Origin: Oscheius onirici
Lineage: Eukaryota > Nematoda > Chromadorea > Rhabditida > Rhabditidae
Direction of reading: 5' to 3'
Length of the DNA stretch: 64,000 nucleotides
Assembly: GCA_932521025.1 (NCBI GenBank)
Contig: OW051471.1
Coordinates: 3,658,001-3,722,000, forward strand
This document shows positions 53,096 to 64,000 of the stretch, piece after piece. Every line of letters begins with the position of its first letter. Positions within the stretch are counted from its first letter, which is position 1. The notes beneath the pieces were generated by a model. That model searched no databases. It saw only the letters and a list, made by a program, of their open reading frames with translations, and had not been told where the DNA came from. Position numbers and translations under genes: made by a program.

Positions 53096-56000
53096 TTATG
53101 AATAGTCCATGTGTTGCTGATGCATGCCATTGTGACCGTCGGGCGAGAAGCCTGCTTGATCCCACTGAAAATGAAGAAGATGAGTGAAGAGACGGGAAAA
53201 GACAAAGGGTACCTGGATATCGGGACTCATTTGGTTGATGTGTGGGGAAGGGTGAGCTCCGGCCTGTGATATTAAAGGATCGCCCCCGGACAACAACGGA
53301 TTCTGAAAGATGTTCGTTTTCACACAGAATCTACAGGCATTCACTACGGGACCCACAGGGAGCCCAAAGAACGTGTCAGACTGCGCACCAACTGGTCAGC
53401 CGAAGAGTTTTCGATGCGATCCGTTCAAGTACTGAACTAAGCAACACAGAATCTCACTGGATCAGTGACAACGGTCTCGAAAGGAAAACATTTTCGGCTG
53501 AACAGATTGTTTGATAGGTTACGAGTTGGTGCGCAGTGTTTTTTGACAACGTGAAAGAAACGAACCTGCATGTTCAAGTCCTCCATCATTAGATCAGGAA
53601 AGGGTTGTTGTATGTCCCGCCAGTTATTGGGCGTACCTGAATATATTTATTCTCTTCCGGAAAGAAAAGGGGGGAAAAGCTAAGAGAGATAGAAGAACTA
53701 ACCGTATTCCGGGGGACTATTGGAGCCGACAGAGAAATAGCTGTCAGTGTGCGACTGCGGCTGATGGACTTGGCTTCTGCCCAACGGACTCGCAATCTGC
53801 ATGGCAGCTGTGCCATCAGACAGCTGAGACATGAAGCCGGACGATGACTAAAAAAGCACACAGTGGTTTAGGGTTTCAGCCACAGACACTGTCTTTTCGC
53901 CTTCTCTGTCAGCCTGTAAGAGGCTACGACTAGGATAGAGGTTAGCTACTTCTAGTCATTCCCTAAACTTACCAATGAACCACAAGGTGTCTGATTCGGT
54001 GAGTGTGTCTCATCAATCTCCTGCTTTATCGGCTTCTCCGGTAGTCGAGGTAGAGGTGGTAAATGAGCAGGAGGACATTGGATGCCTTGTCTGGCCATGA
54101 ACTCTTCCAGTTCCTAAACCAAGACTTTGATGCAGTCTCTAAATTTCAACCAACCCTAATCCTGTCGGCATACTGTTTCGCAGCATTCTCCATTGATCGG
54201 TTGTGAGCCTGGACCTTGACATAATGGTCTCGGTCCTTTTGAAGTTGTCTGATATAGTCGCAGCTGGCTTTTAGGATCGTTCCCTTGTTCAGTTTTAGAT
54301 CCTCGGCATTTCCTTTGGGCAGCATCAAGCCCAACTCTTTGATTCGGTCGTTGATGTTGTAGCGTCTTCGGCGTTCGACTGAAAAATTTGCTTATCTTAC
54401 GGACTTATCTTCCTGTTGTTCAGCTGTCTGCCTATTACGAATGCCGTACCAGAAGTAGATAAAATACTGTATACCCAAAAGGAAACTGGTGCTTTTCACT
54501 ATGAGTGTCGCTAACACAAGAATTGAAGAGTAATCAGTCGGCTTTTGACTTTTGAGTAAACTTCTTCGTCAAAAAATAGTACACAGTAGTTCTCTAAACT
54601 CACTCATGTTGTGAATGTCCTTCTTCCTCCTGTCTCTGAAGTAGTCGTCGTTGCTCTCCCCCATCAACATCTGTTCCATATCCAAAGAACTCGTCGGTGC
54701 TGACGAGCTCACAACTTGTCGGAAGGAGTTGCTCATGGCACCCCCAATGGGAATTGGGCTGCCGGAATGTCCAGAACCGCCTTGAAAGAAAACGGTCATT
54801 CTCGAACTTTCTATCTGCCCTTTCACGAAGCCCTTTATAGGTCCACCACACACATAGTTTCAAACATAAACAACTTCGTCGCTCTTTTCTGTAAATAGTC
54901 GCCTGTGTGACATCATTTTTCGTCGGCAACAAAACGACAAAGATCGGTGGGAGATTGCGAAATTTTGAGCGCGGCCAGACGCACGTGGCGCTGATAACTC
55001 TTGGATCCGAGCCGGAAAACAAATAGTACACGGCAAGGCAATAAATCGGACGACGAAAACACACCTGATGACTGAGCTCCGGGGATTGGTCGAGCATTCG
55101 AGCCGGACAGCTGTGTCAGATTGTCCGCACACGAGTAGCTTCCAGACAACTGAAAAAGACTAATTGATATGGTCTATCACTCGAAGAGATTGTCCCTTTT
55201 CCTTCTCTCGACTGTCGTACAAATTTGCTCAGTGCTGGAAATCCAACAGTCGCGGGAGGTCAGAAAAAGCTCTTCTCTGTTTGTCTGTGGGTTGATTGAG
55301 ACTCGTACTTTTGACTAATGATCTGTACTTTCTGGATGTTGTACTTTGAGGACCTCTCTCCCAGAAGGATCGATGAGAGTCTCTCCTTATTTTCAGAGGA
55401 CAAACTGGATACGCACTCGTACTTTTGGAATAGAAAAAGAGCAAGATTCATCTTGTTCAGGAGAAAAAGGAGAAAAGAACTAGGAATTTATAGCCTCTGA
55501 GTCTAGGGGTAAAAAGGGGTGGTAAAGTACGCAAGAGGGATCTTCAGATACCGTAGCACTGATCGAAGCCTATCCCGAAATAAGCATGAGCGATTGTTTT
55601 AGGTTGAAAACAGCTTTTTCAATGTTCAGCAAAGCTGTAGCCCTTATTCTGTTCTACAGGTTTGCAGAACATCGGAAATTGTTCAAAAGCTGTCTTTAAC
55701 CAGAAAGTGCGACGTACACAACAGCTTATTTCTGACAGGAGCTTCCATTCGAACAGCATTTCCCCTTTTTACATGTTAGATTGGAGACCATGTTTCTTGT
55801 ACATCAAACTGTAGGCAATTATGTCGAACATCGTGAAGTCATGTTAGGGTTTTTATTGCTCTGCACTTCTTTTAATTGTTTAGAATAACATAAAAATCAA
55901 ATTCTCTAACAATACGAAAGTTGTTCCCTTGCCTCTCTCCCGCAGTTCCTAGTTAAGCAAACATAGTGATTTGGCAAAGAGCAAAACAAAACGGCTCAAC

Positions 56001-56747
56001 CAGATCCGAAAGAGAGGGTTTCTGTCAAAAACAGAGGCCATTTTCACGATTGAAATGTGTCAGGGGTAAAAAGAACATGCAAAACACGAAAACGAAGAGA
56101 GCATGCAGAAAAAGCCTCTCACCGGTTGGGGCTTTCCGCTGCTCCTCCTCTGCTCGTCTTCCAAGGACAATATCTCATCGATTATGAGATCATCGAGTAG
56201 CTAAAAGAGTTCTCTTTAGTCCCCCTTTTGAGATGGAAACTGGAGCAGATATCATCGGAAAGACACTGAGAGAGACGTATGAAAACAAGTTTTGAGAGCG
56301 CGGCAAAAAGGTCTTGAACAATGGCGGTTACCTCATTGTTGAAGGATCTGCTGGGCGAATCGGCGAATCTGTGGTGATCTCCGGCATCGACGGAAGGTGA
56401 CTGGCGTTGATTCTGCAAATGTTTGACTTGGCTCGTCCTCTCACACTCAATGTCCCCTTCACACTACACTCTATAGTCTGTTCAGAATGTAAAATATTTG
56501 TATACTTATTTCCATGACTGTTCTTACAGTTAAATTTCAGATTGATACGAACCTTTAAATAGACCAAGGCTCGTTTAGTTTGTTGGGTCGGTACTCGTTT
56601 CACGACAAGACCCTTCGTCGAGGGAGGACTCGTTCTCACGAATTTCGGTTCCGGCCTGTAACACATGGCAGCTGAGGTACTAACCAGCCGGCGACGAGGT
56701 GAGGTTCGTTTCACAACCGCCACACCGCCTTCCGAATCGATTGTCAT
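53096..56747 (-). CDS. hlh-30: TFEB/MITF-type bHLH-zipper factor (HLH-30)
   Basis: Eleven exons (56747..56553, 56412..56332, 56200..56123, 55149..55065, 54780..54604, 54378..54155, 54113..53973, 53847..53703, 53636..53566, 53302..53213, 53164..53096) give 451 residues from this start. The bHLH is nearly intact TFEB type: [31 protein letters not shown] and [20 protein letters not shown], followed by the zipper [10 protein letters not shown]. Upstream is the conserved acidic helix [16 protein letters not shown]. The C-terminus is Ser/Pro/Gln/His-rich and ends MDYS. The family binds CACGTG E-boxes and drives lysosome, autophagy and stress genes. Its activity is controlled by nuclear import. The ATG at 56747 follows GTCTTCAG|T, so this may be an internal promoter or an internal exon of a longer transcript. 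Confidence 0.93.
55600..55690. repeat. Intronic hairpin element, copy C
   Basis: AATGTTCAGCAAAGCTGTAG pairs with CTACAGGTTTGCAGAACATC over a loop of about 14 nt, inside the 55150-56122 intron of hlh-30. It is the same family as copies at 19.8 and 31.3 kb. Confidence 0.55.
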
Positions 56748-59700
56748 ACTGAAGACTCTTTTTCCATTTGATCGAAAGAGGAAAGGGGAAAGAGTAAAAG
56801 CTGGTTCGAGTACGCAGAGAGTGCGTGTGCGTCTGCCCCGCCCCGACTGGCTGCGCCGCGCGAACAGCTGATTGCATCCCCACCAAACATGGCCCTGGCC
56901 ATTTGTTTCCGACGATCAGATTCCACCCACAGCTGGCAGACAGAAAGAGTAAACGAGCCGACACCTGGTACAGTCGTCGGGCAACGACTGAGCGCGGGAA
57001 ATGGGAAGAGGAATGAAGAAGAAGACTATATAGTCAGTGGGCAGTAAAAGGACAGAAATGGACACCGGCTTTAGAAAGGGAGAGACGGCGGACAATGGGA
57101 GGCAAAGAAAGTCAGGACAAAGACGAGGCAGAGCGGTAATCGAGTCAAATGCTCTGGCACCGAGTCATTGGCCCAATAATTGACTAATCCAATAGACAAA
57201 AGGGACGAGCATATGGAATCCATTGGTCCCTGCGATAGGAGAAGAAGTCTAATCAGAAATGAAATGGTTGCAAAAAAAGAGGAGATAAGGGGAAGTGACA
57301 GTCGTCGAGTGACACCTCTCTTGTCTAGCTGTATGTTAATCTGAGGGGCTCTATCAAAACACCAAATATTTGATCTGTCCCCAGTTTTCCGGAAAACGAG
57401 GAGACTATACGGACGAAAGACAAATCGAATGTTTAGTAAACTGAGAGAGGCTGCTGCCTGTCGGCTGGGGAGAGAGGAACTGGCTGGAGAGAGCGTATAA
57501 TGACACTGTATATGGAGAGAAGGACGGAGACAGGCACGAATCGATGTTTTTGACCAACTAGGAGGAAGGCAAATAGTCGTTTCGGCCTAGTCTCTGCTCC
57601 CGAGAGGCAGGGAGAGCAGAAAACAATCGCCCGGCACCAATTGCAACAAGAGGCTCTGTTTGTTGCCCTCACTCTCGAAAAAGGCTTAGAATTCGAAAGA
57701 GCGTATATCAGAAGAAGGAGAGGAGGAAAAAGGGACGACATGTTTATGGGCGGTGATCGGGCTTATTGTTATTATTATGTCCGCGTCGCTTGCCTTGTTT
57801 ACGCAAAGTTTCGCCCCGTTTTCAACAGCGGGTCGATTCATTGTGAAGGGACCGAGAGGCTCAGAGATTAAAAGCACAAACGTGTCTGGAAAAAGTGCGA
57901 GAGATGTAACAGAAACCCTTCATCTAGTCTCTGACTTTAAGACTCTATCAAACCACTCTAAAAAGTTCAAAAGGAGCTGATAGTCTGAAACTTCACAACA
58001 CGACTATGTGACTCACTCGATTATAACACAATATGATGATCTCTCTTCAGTATTTGATTTTAGGATACAACTTCAGAACAGTCTTATGGGCAATTGTTCG
58101 CACGATCTAGTCTGTTCAGCTGGATACAACATGGGAACGTTGAATACTCAGTCAAGAATATCTATTTTTAGTTCTTTCTCGCCAGCTTGCTTCTTCAAAG
58201 TATGAGTGTAAGCGTTTTCAGAACTTTCAGTAGATCAACCGAGCGAATTCCGCAATTCCGACGAAAAGGCTATGAAGTTTTCCGACTAGACAGACTATAT
58301 TTCGTGTAATGTCTAGCGGTCAGTTGGCTTCTTTTCCCAATCTCTCTCTTACACTGGACAACGCCCGAGGCTGTAAAGGTCGACCTTTGAAATCTCGTCG
58401 GATTATAATTTATGTGGGTAATGGGACTGAGAAGGGATCTGTTTACGAGAGAAGTCGGTAATTGGCATCCTCACTCTCTTATTAGACACTCTCTCCACCT
58501 TTTTACGGTCTCCCAGAGGGTACGCGATTCCGTACACTTTCTCAGACGATCTCTGTGAGACAATGAGTCAGACCTCTCTCCCTCGACAATTAACCTACGG
58601 GATAAACAATTTGGGCGAAAGAGAGCGTGACACTGGCGGGATGCATAAAGGCAGCTGACCGACCCTGTCTCTCTGAAGAATGACTCTTTCACACACCCAG
58701 GTTCAGACACTGAGACCCGTCGAAATCGATCAATTTGAAAAATGGTCGTGCGGGAGAGAGAGCGGGCGAAAGCCAGAAAGAGGACAACAAAAGGACAAAA
58801 GAACTCGTTAATATTAAATGCAATAGGCATTCTGGTAAATCAATTATCCATTTTGATTCACTATCTCTACTTTCGTGCATTGTGGAAGCTTTGCCGCATT
58901 TGATAAAACGTAAAACTACAACGCTCAGAGGCATGATACCTGAAGTTTGTGTGTTCGCCAATGTCGGTTATATCAACTTTCTAATGCCGAGCGAGAGTAA
59001 CATAGAAAATAATGCCAAAAGCTGGACTACGTCGCATTGGAAAGAGTTATTTCTTTTGGATGGGAGAGAAATTCAGAAAGCAGAAATAGTATCCGAAAAA
59101 AGAATAATTGTATTTTGGATGATATTCGATCAGAACACGACGAGAGAGGGGTCGCTTTCCTGCTCAATCTCAGTATCGTTTCATGAACAAGCTCTCATCA
59201 TTATCGAGCTCTCTTCAGACTACCCCGTTTCCTAAACCTGATTTCTCCCAATTTTTTTGACTTTTGCGCGGTCTCGCTCTGTCTCACTCTAATTATGATC
59301 TCAATTTATTGAAAGAACCAGTTTGTCCATGTGTGTATTTCAATTATTCATCAAGCTTTTAATTGACAGTGCCTGAAATGCTGAGTGAAGACCATGAAAA
59401 ATTGAAATCCCAGTAGCAAAAAATAACTGTACAAAGATTTCCGCGAGCGAAACAAAAATTCCAAAAAAAAAGAATTTTGGGAGTCTTTATTCCCCGGACG
59501 GTCTTTTTTTCATGGGACGGTCATTATTTTATGGGACGGTTAAGGTCCAGGAGAGCCGAATAATTTTCTCTATTTTACTGCTGATCGACGCTGTTATAGC
59601 CATTAGTCTATAGTCTTCCAAAAAGTTCGCTTCATCGGATGTTCAAATGTATTGAAACACTGATAACTTTTTGTCCATGATAGTCCTGATAGGGAGAACT

Positions 59701-59863
59701 GCCAGCATTCTTTGAACTTTACCCTGATCAAAATTTTAAAAAAACTATGTGTTATTATAGAAACTCTTTAAAAATTTTCCTAATTTAATACCTCCCTCGA
59801 AAGGTCTTGTCGTGAATGTTTCCCATCATAAAAGCTTTTTTATACAAGAAGGAAAAAACCAAC
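56748..59863. other. Probable long intron / internal promoter of hlh-30
   Basis: I see no phase-consistent minus-strand exon, although one with phase 0 to 2 would be needed to connect the upstream exons to 56747. GC-rich sequence just upstream of 56747 (CGCGCGGCGCAGCC read on the minus strand, about 56850) would fit an internal promoter. A plus-strand 166-codon frame lies at 58735-59235. Confidence 0.35.
58735..59235 (+). other. Open frame of 166 codons inside hlh-30 intron
   Basis: An ATG-initiated, intronless frame on the strand opposite hlh-30. It includes LLSCIVEALPHLIKRK and EVCVFANVGYINFLMPSESN. No domain or signal is recognised and no transcription signals are evident. It is longer than expected by chance but could still be accidental. 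Confidence 0.2.
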
Positions 59864-62555
59864 CTGGAAGGGATGCTGCATTTTTCTCGGACTCATCAAC
59901 GCCGTGAATCCTCCTTGTCCCGTCGGCGCACTGCCGACAAAAGGCATCGTCCCTCCGACATTTCTCTGCGCCTGGGGTATCAAGGTGCCCGTCTCTCCTC
60001 GACGATCCATCTGCAATTTCTCTAATTAATCTCAGGACCTCTCACTCAGTCTTATTAGTCTCTTTTTTCTCCCTTTCGTTTGCAGCCAGACTGCCAAGTC
60101 TGCTGAGTTTGCACTTTCGCAGAGAATGAGCTCAATTCGAGCAAGAGGTGCTCGTTCTCTGCTGCCAAAGAGATCTTTTATCTTTCAGATAAAGGGCAAC
60201 CGAAAATTAAGTGAGTGGGGAAAGGAGACTCTAATTGAGGGGATAGACACTGATCTCCAGATCAATTGGTCTGCATGAAAAGATCAAAAATGGTGAAGTA
60301 TTGACAAACTTAACAAGTGCTCTCGTTTTTTTAGAGGAGAAGGGTCGAAACGGAATGGTAAATGGCCCGGCTGATAAGCACTCCGGCCGCGGCGGCAAAT
60401 AATCGACGACTGATCATTGCGTAACTATTGATCCGGACGCGTTTCTTTACCTAGAGAGACGAAAAGAGAGTCACTGTAAACGACGGACAAGAATGTCAAA
60501 TCAGCTGATCGATGGCGTGGGAAGAGGAGACTCATTGATTTTTTGGGATAGGAATGAGGCGTAGTTTAAATCGAGACTATTTTGCTTGGAAAAAGTCTAA
60601 AGCCGGATCTTTTCCGCATGGAGAAGGCCCACGTTTTCTACTCTTTTGATTCTGTAACTTTGTGTCCCGAATTCAAAAAGGGTACAATCGGGTTAAACCT
60701 GATCTATTGATCGGACGGGAGACTGGAAAATGGGCTTGACCTTCCGCTTCCAGACATTGAACTTTCGCCGCGAAAAGGTCAAAAAGTCCCTTTCAGAAGA
60801 ACTTACAGGCCTCAGTCTGGCCGCATTGGAGACATAGGGCTCATCGTCGAAATACTGAGCCGGTAGCATATTTCTTGGCATCTAGAGAAGGGGAAGAGGC
60901 TGTCTGTGTTTCATTGGCGGACTGGCCGACCCGACTCCCGTGTCCTCTCGCTCTGTCTCTCGTCCATCCTTCCCGCCGCCGCCGCCGATGCCTTATCAAA
61001 CTCTTATCGGCCATCATACCCAGGCACAAGGACGAGAAACAGACTCCCTACCAATAAGCTCCTCTTTTCCAGATTGATCGGCAGAGAGTGTAAACTGACA
61101 GGTCTTTTTCCCCCCGAGTTCGAAAAACGTGGAATCTTTGGTCCGGACCCTTTCACATGAATCAGTAGCTTGTTTGTTTCGGAACAAAGCTCGAGGGTGA
61201 GGAACAGTCATGAGGATGAGATTTAGAGAAACAAATCCATTCAAAGTGCCCCCTACATTGATCAATTATCTGTGATGTCTCTGTCTAAGGACAAAGTACT
61301 TTTTCCACGCCCCTTTTCTCCACACGAGAGTTTCGAAATGCTCTGTCTCTGAAGCTGTAAACAACTTCGGAGGTCAAAGACCAGACGAGGTCGCGAGACG
61401 GCTGGCAACGAGCCAAAAACTGACCGGAGACACTTTTCCACAGTTAATCGAGAAGGGGGAACAGTGTAAAGTGACCATGATCACGAGCTCCAATCGATCT
61501 TTTCAGGTTCGCGCTCAAAATAACAAGAACACGATTGAGTATCAGTTTTAAACGAAACGGTTTTTTTGGCTTATAATGGGGTCAAGAAGAAAAGATCGTT
61601 GGTCGCTTACAAGAGAGACAGATCTCTGTTATGACCTCACATACTGGTAGACGTAAACAAAAACATTCTGTGGGGATCGAAAGGATAAAAAGAAGTAGAA
61701 ACAAAACCAAAAAGAGACTTGAGCTGACTTTTTGTGGCTGGCTTGGGAAGAATGAACAATAGAATGACACGTTTGAATATCGACGGGATCAGGAAGAATA
61801 GGGTCTATTCAAGACCAGGAAACGGTCAGAGCAAAAGAGAATGTTCAGCGGAATGTGTATAGGATCGAAAGAACAATAAGCATATTTTTGGCTTCAGCTT
61901 GGTCAAGGTCAGAAATAGCGATTAAACAATGAAAAAACTGTCGAATGTTTAAAAGCATTTAGGATCAATTAATTTCTCAAAAATATTATAACTGCTGTTA
62001 TAATCTGGAAAACCAACTGTTACCATTGGAACAACGCTCTTCGGCTTTGATATAGGAGAGAGCGACTCGGAACTTTGATAACTGTTGGAAGTTTGAAAAA
62101 AAAATATCCCTAAGATCATCGGCCTGTACCATCTTTTGATTTATTCTAGAGAACGAGCTTGATAGGTAAAGGACTCCAGAAGAGGAGGGAATTTGATATG
62201 CTGTTCGCGTTTTCTAGACGACGCCGCGGAATCCCTTCGGGAATTCCGAATGTCTGCGTCTGGGAGAGAGGACCCTAGAATTCGCTTTGGTAGATAGGTT
62301 GAGTCAAGATTTTAAAGAAAAAAAGCTGATGAGGAATAAGCTAGTTGTTTTCGGATCTTTGTCTGAAGGAGGCGGAAGGCACAGCGACCAAAGATACTAG
62401 ACTCTTCGAGAAGAAACAGTCAGACACAGAGGAAGAATCTTTAGAACAAACACCAGTTTAAAATAGCTTGCCTTGTCTCTCGGACAGAACGGGTAGTTGT
62501 CGAAGTTTGTAGTACTGGTGGTCCACATGGGATTGGTTGAAGCGGCTCCAATCAT
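59864..62555 (-). CDS. hlh-30: Upstream coding exons, probably long hlh-30 isoform
   Basis: Three exons, all phase 0, chain together: 62555..62472 (MIGAASTNPMWTTSTTNFDN.., ending at a GC donor AAG|GCAAGC), 60881..60807 (MPRNMLPAQYFDDEPYVSNA..) and 60010..59864 (MDRRGETGTLIPQAQRNVGG..). Together they encode 102 residues, Pro/Gly/Asn-rich, with no domain. Each begins with ATG right behind an acceptor, so several starts are possible. They lie on the hlh-30 strand with nothing else nearby, and long TFEB-family genes commonly have several alternative first exons. But the phase 0 end does not fit directly to the exon ending the chain at 56747, which needs phase 2. A missing exon or a separate short gene is possible. 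Confidence 0.5.
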
Positions 62556-64000
62556 TATCTATCTTCTTCTCATAAAAGCGACTGGTAGAGGTGACTTTGT
62601 GTGATTGAAAGAATGAGCTGGTTTCAGGGGCGGAGCTCCCAGCCCTTTTCCACGTGTTGGCTGCCCGCCAACTGCCTATGACGACATGCCCCCGCCTCTA
62701 TCTCTTTTCTCTCCCGTCGTCTCTGACCCTCGTTTCAATCAGCACTATTTTTCATGCCCTCAGTCCTACCAGCCGGCTGGCTGGCGCGGGAAAAACGAGC
62801 GCCAGCGATTCTTTACTTTACCGCGAGACGAGGGACAATATCATTAGGGGGCTCGACTCAATATCCATTACTCTCAGATGTCGGGCAAAGAACCAGAGAG
62901 TCTGTATGAGCCTAAGGTAGAGAAAGTAGAAATTCAAGCTTTGAACTTCATAATCGACAAGGCCAATACTGTAACAGAGACTTTTTACAAGCAAGGTAAT
63001 CGTCCAAAATCAAATTCTCTGTTTAACAGAGACTCTCAGATATTTAATAGCGCCTTCAGGGAAACTGAGCTGAGAGCTATAGAAGATTACTTCCCATTGT
63101 AAGAGGTAGAACAGCTTCCCTATGGAAGTCTCAAAGAATTGAAGATACGTCGTTTAAGAACTGAACCATCATCAGCAGGATCGAAGTGAAAAAGACAGGA
63201 CAGTTTCGGGTAAAGATGAGTATGCCCTCAACATCCACTCTTACAGTCTTTGTGGTCCACTGTGGTTCCCAACAGTACTTCTCTTTGAAGTACCAGAAGA
63301 AAGTTGGGGCAAGCTTTCATGGTTTCAGTACATCATTCTAAAGGTTTAACAGAAGGGACCAGCAATCGTTCAAATTTCAATTATATTCACGCTGACGCAC
63401 TTCTTTCAAAAGTTCAGTTCTCATTCAGACGATTAGTGGGATTTGATCTAGTCCTTGCAGTAAACAAGCGTTGAAACTACATCTTGACACAGAGTACAAA
63501 ACATTGCTCGTAAGAGTCCGATATTAGCTACAATCTCAAGGGAACTAGCTTCACTTTTCCAGAAGCATTAATCTTTACAAAATCTCAGATCTCTGATGAT
63601 CTGTGATAACTGAAACTCAAAGCCAGGCCCTGGGCGTGGTGTTCTCTGGCCGCCGCTCGCGCTTTTGATAAACTTTTGGTAAACATCTCTGTTTTCCGAG
63701 CGGAAGAAAGAAGAAAGATAGGCTTACCCAGCAGTACATGGCAGGCGGTAATTGGTTTGTTTGAACGGAGGGGAGGAGCTTTGATAGAACAGGAGCAGAT
63801 TAAAGAGGAAGGAACACGCCCACGGCAAAAGCAAGCAAAAAAAGGAAGGAGAAGAAGTGAAAGAGAAAAGTATAGAGCTTGAGAAAAAGACGACTGGAAG
63901 GCTCATTAGTGAGAGTTTCAAGAGAGCGAGCTACCGTGGGAACGGCTTCGAACTTCACAGGGAGACTTTGTCTCTATTTTGGGGGAAAAGATTTGGTTTC
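62556..64000. promoter_or_regulatory. Likely distal promoter region of hlh-30
   Basis: No coding exon is seen. A perfect E-box CACGTG lies at 62651-62656, about 96 bp upstream of the first ATG at 62555, in a GC-rich stretch (GGGGCGGAGCTCCC at about 62629). HLH-30/TFEB binds this sequence, so autoregulation is plausible. Short plus-strand frames at 62654-63102 and 63676-63882 have no support. Confidence 0.4.

Noticed and set aside
54600-55097. 165-codon minus-strand frame over hlh-30 exons
   Set aside because: It is in the wrong frame relative to the bHLH exon chain and crosses good donor and acceptor sites.

Overview
The window is a gene-dense metazoan nuclear contig and most likely comes from a nematode. 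I base this on very short introns (mostly 36-45 nt, GT..TTTTCAG or TTTAG), many start codons lying directly behind a CAG or TAG that could be a trans-splice acceptor, a secreted protein with five ShKT domains, a single-exon Major Sperm Protein-domain gene, and a secreted C-type lectin. I cannot name the species. I built all gene models by hand from splice signals and reading frame. For most of the recognised genes the exon lengths add up to an uninterrupted frame.

Layout. 1-6.4 kb: the end of a minus-strand zinc-finger-like gene, a five-ShKT secreted protein (-), a LINE remnant and a 374-bp MITE. 6.4-26.6 kb: a run of plus-strand genes: PUS7 pseudouridine synthase, FBXO7/PI31-type F-box protein, a PCTAIRE kinase (CDK16 family, two alternative N-termini), COP9 signalosome subunit 5, a C-type lectin, a divergent cyclic-nucleotide-gated channel and an F-box-like gene. 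26.9-30.5 kb: an accessory island with a TIR transposon, a Helitron-like element, an inverted partial copy of the BiP gene and a broken ATP synthase subunit e remnant. 30.5-38.7 kb: a UDP-glucuronosyltransferase (+), two unrecognised but well-formed genes (+ and -), and the intact ER chaperone BiP (+). 38.8-49.3 kb: a minus-strand block with a PTPDC1-type phosphatase, the Notch-pathway DNA-binding factor CSL/LAG-1, and a long unrecognised gene with a tyrosine/serine-rich N-terminus. 50.4-52.3 kb: an MSP-domain protein (-), an unrecognised 202-aa protein (+) and a possible 70-aa protein (-). 53-62.6 kb: a TFEB/MITF-type bHLH-zipper factor (HLH-30 family, -), with further upstream exons spread over 6 kb. 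The last 1.4 kb looks like its promoter region.

Biology. Several genes serve regulation and proteostasis: BiP in the ER lumen, CSN5 and FBXO7 in cullin-RING ligase and proteasome control, HLH-30 in lysosome and autophagy transcription, LAG-1 in Notch output. I found no prokaryote-like cluster, CRISPR array or recognisable tRNA or rRNA. The best candidates for undescribed biology are the unrecognised multi-exon genes (24.9-26.6, 33.5-35.3, 35.5-36.3, 45.1-49.3 and 51.2-52.0 kb), the BiP duplication with its patchy divergence, and the hairpin elements found in three introns.
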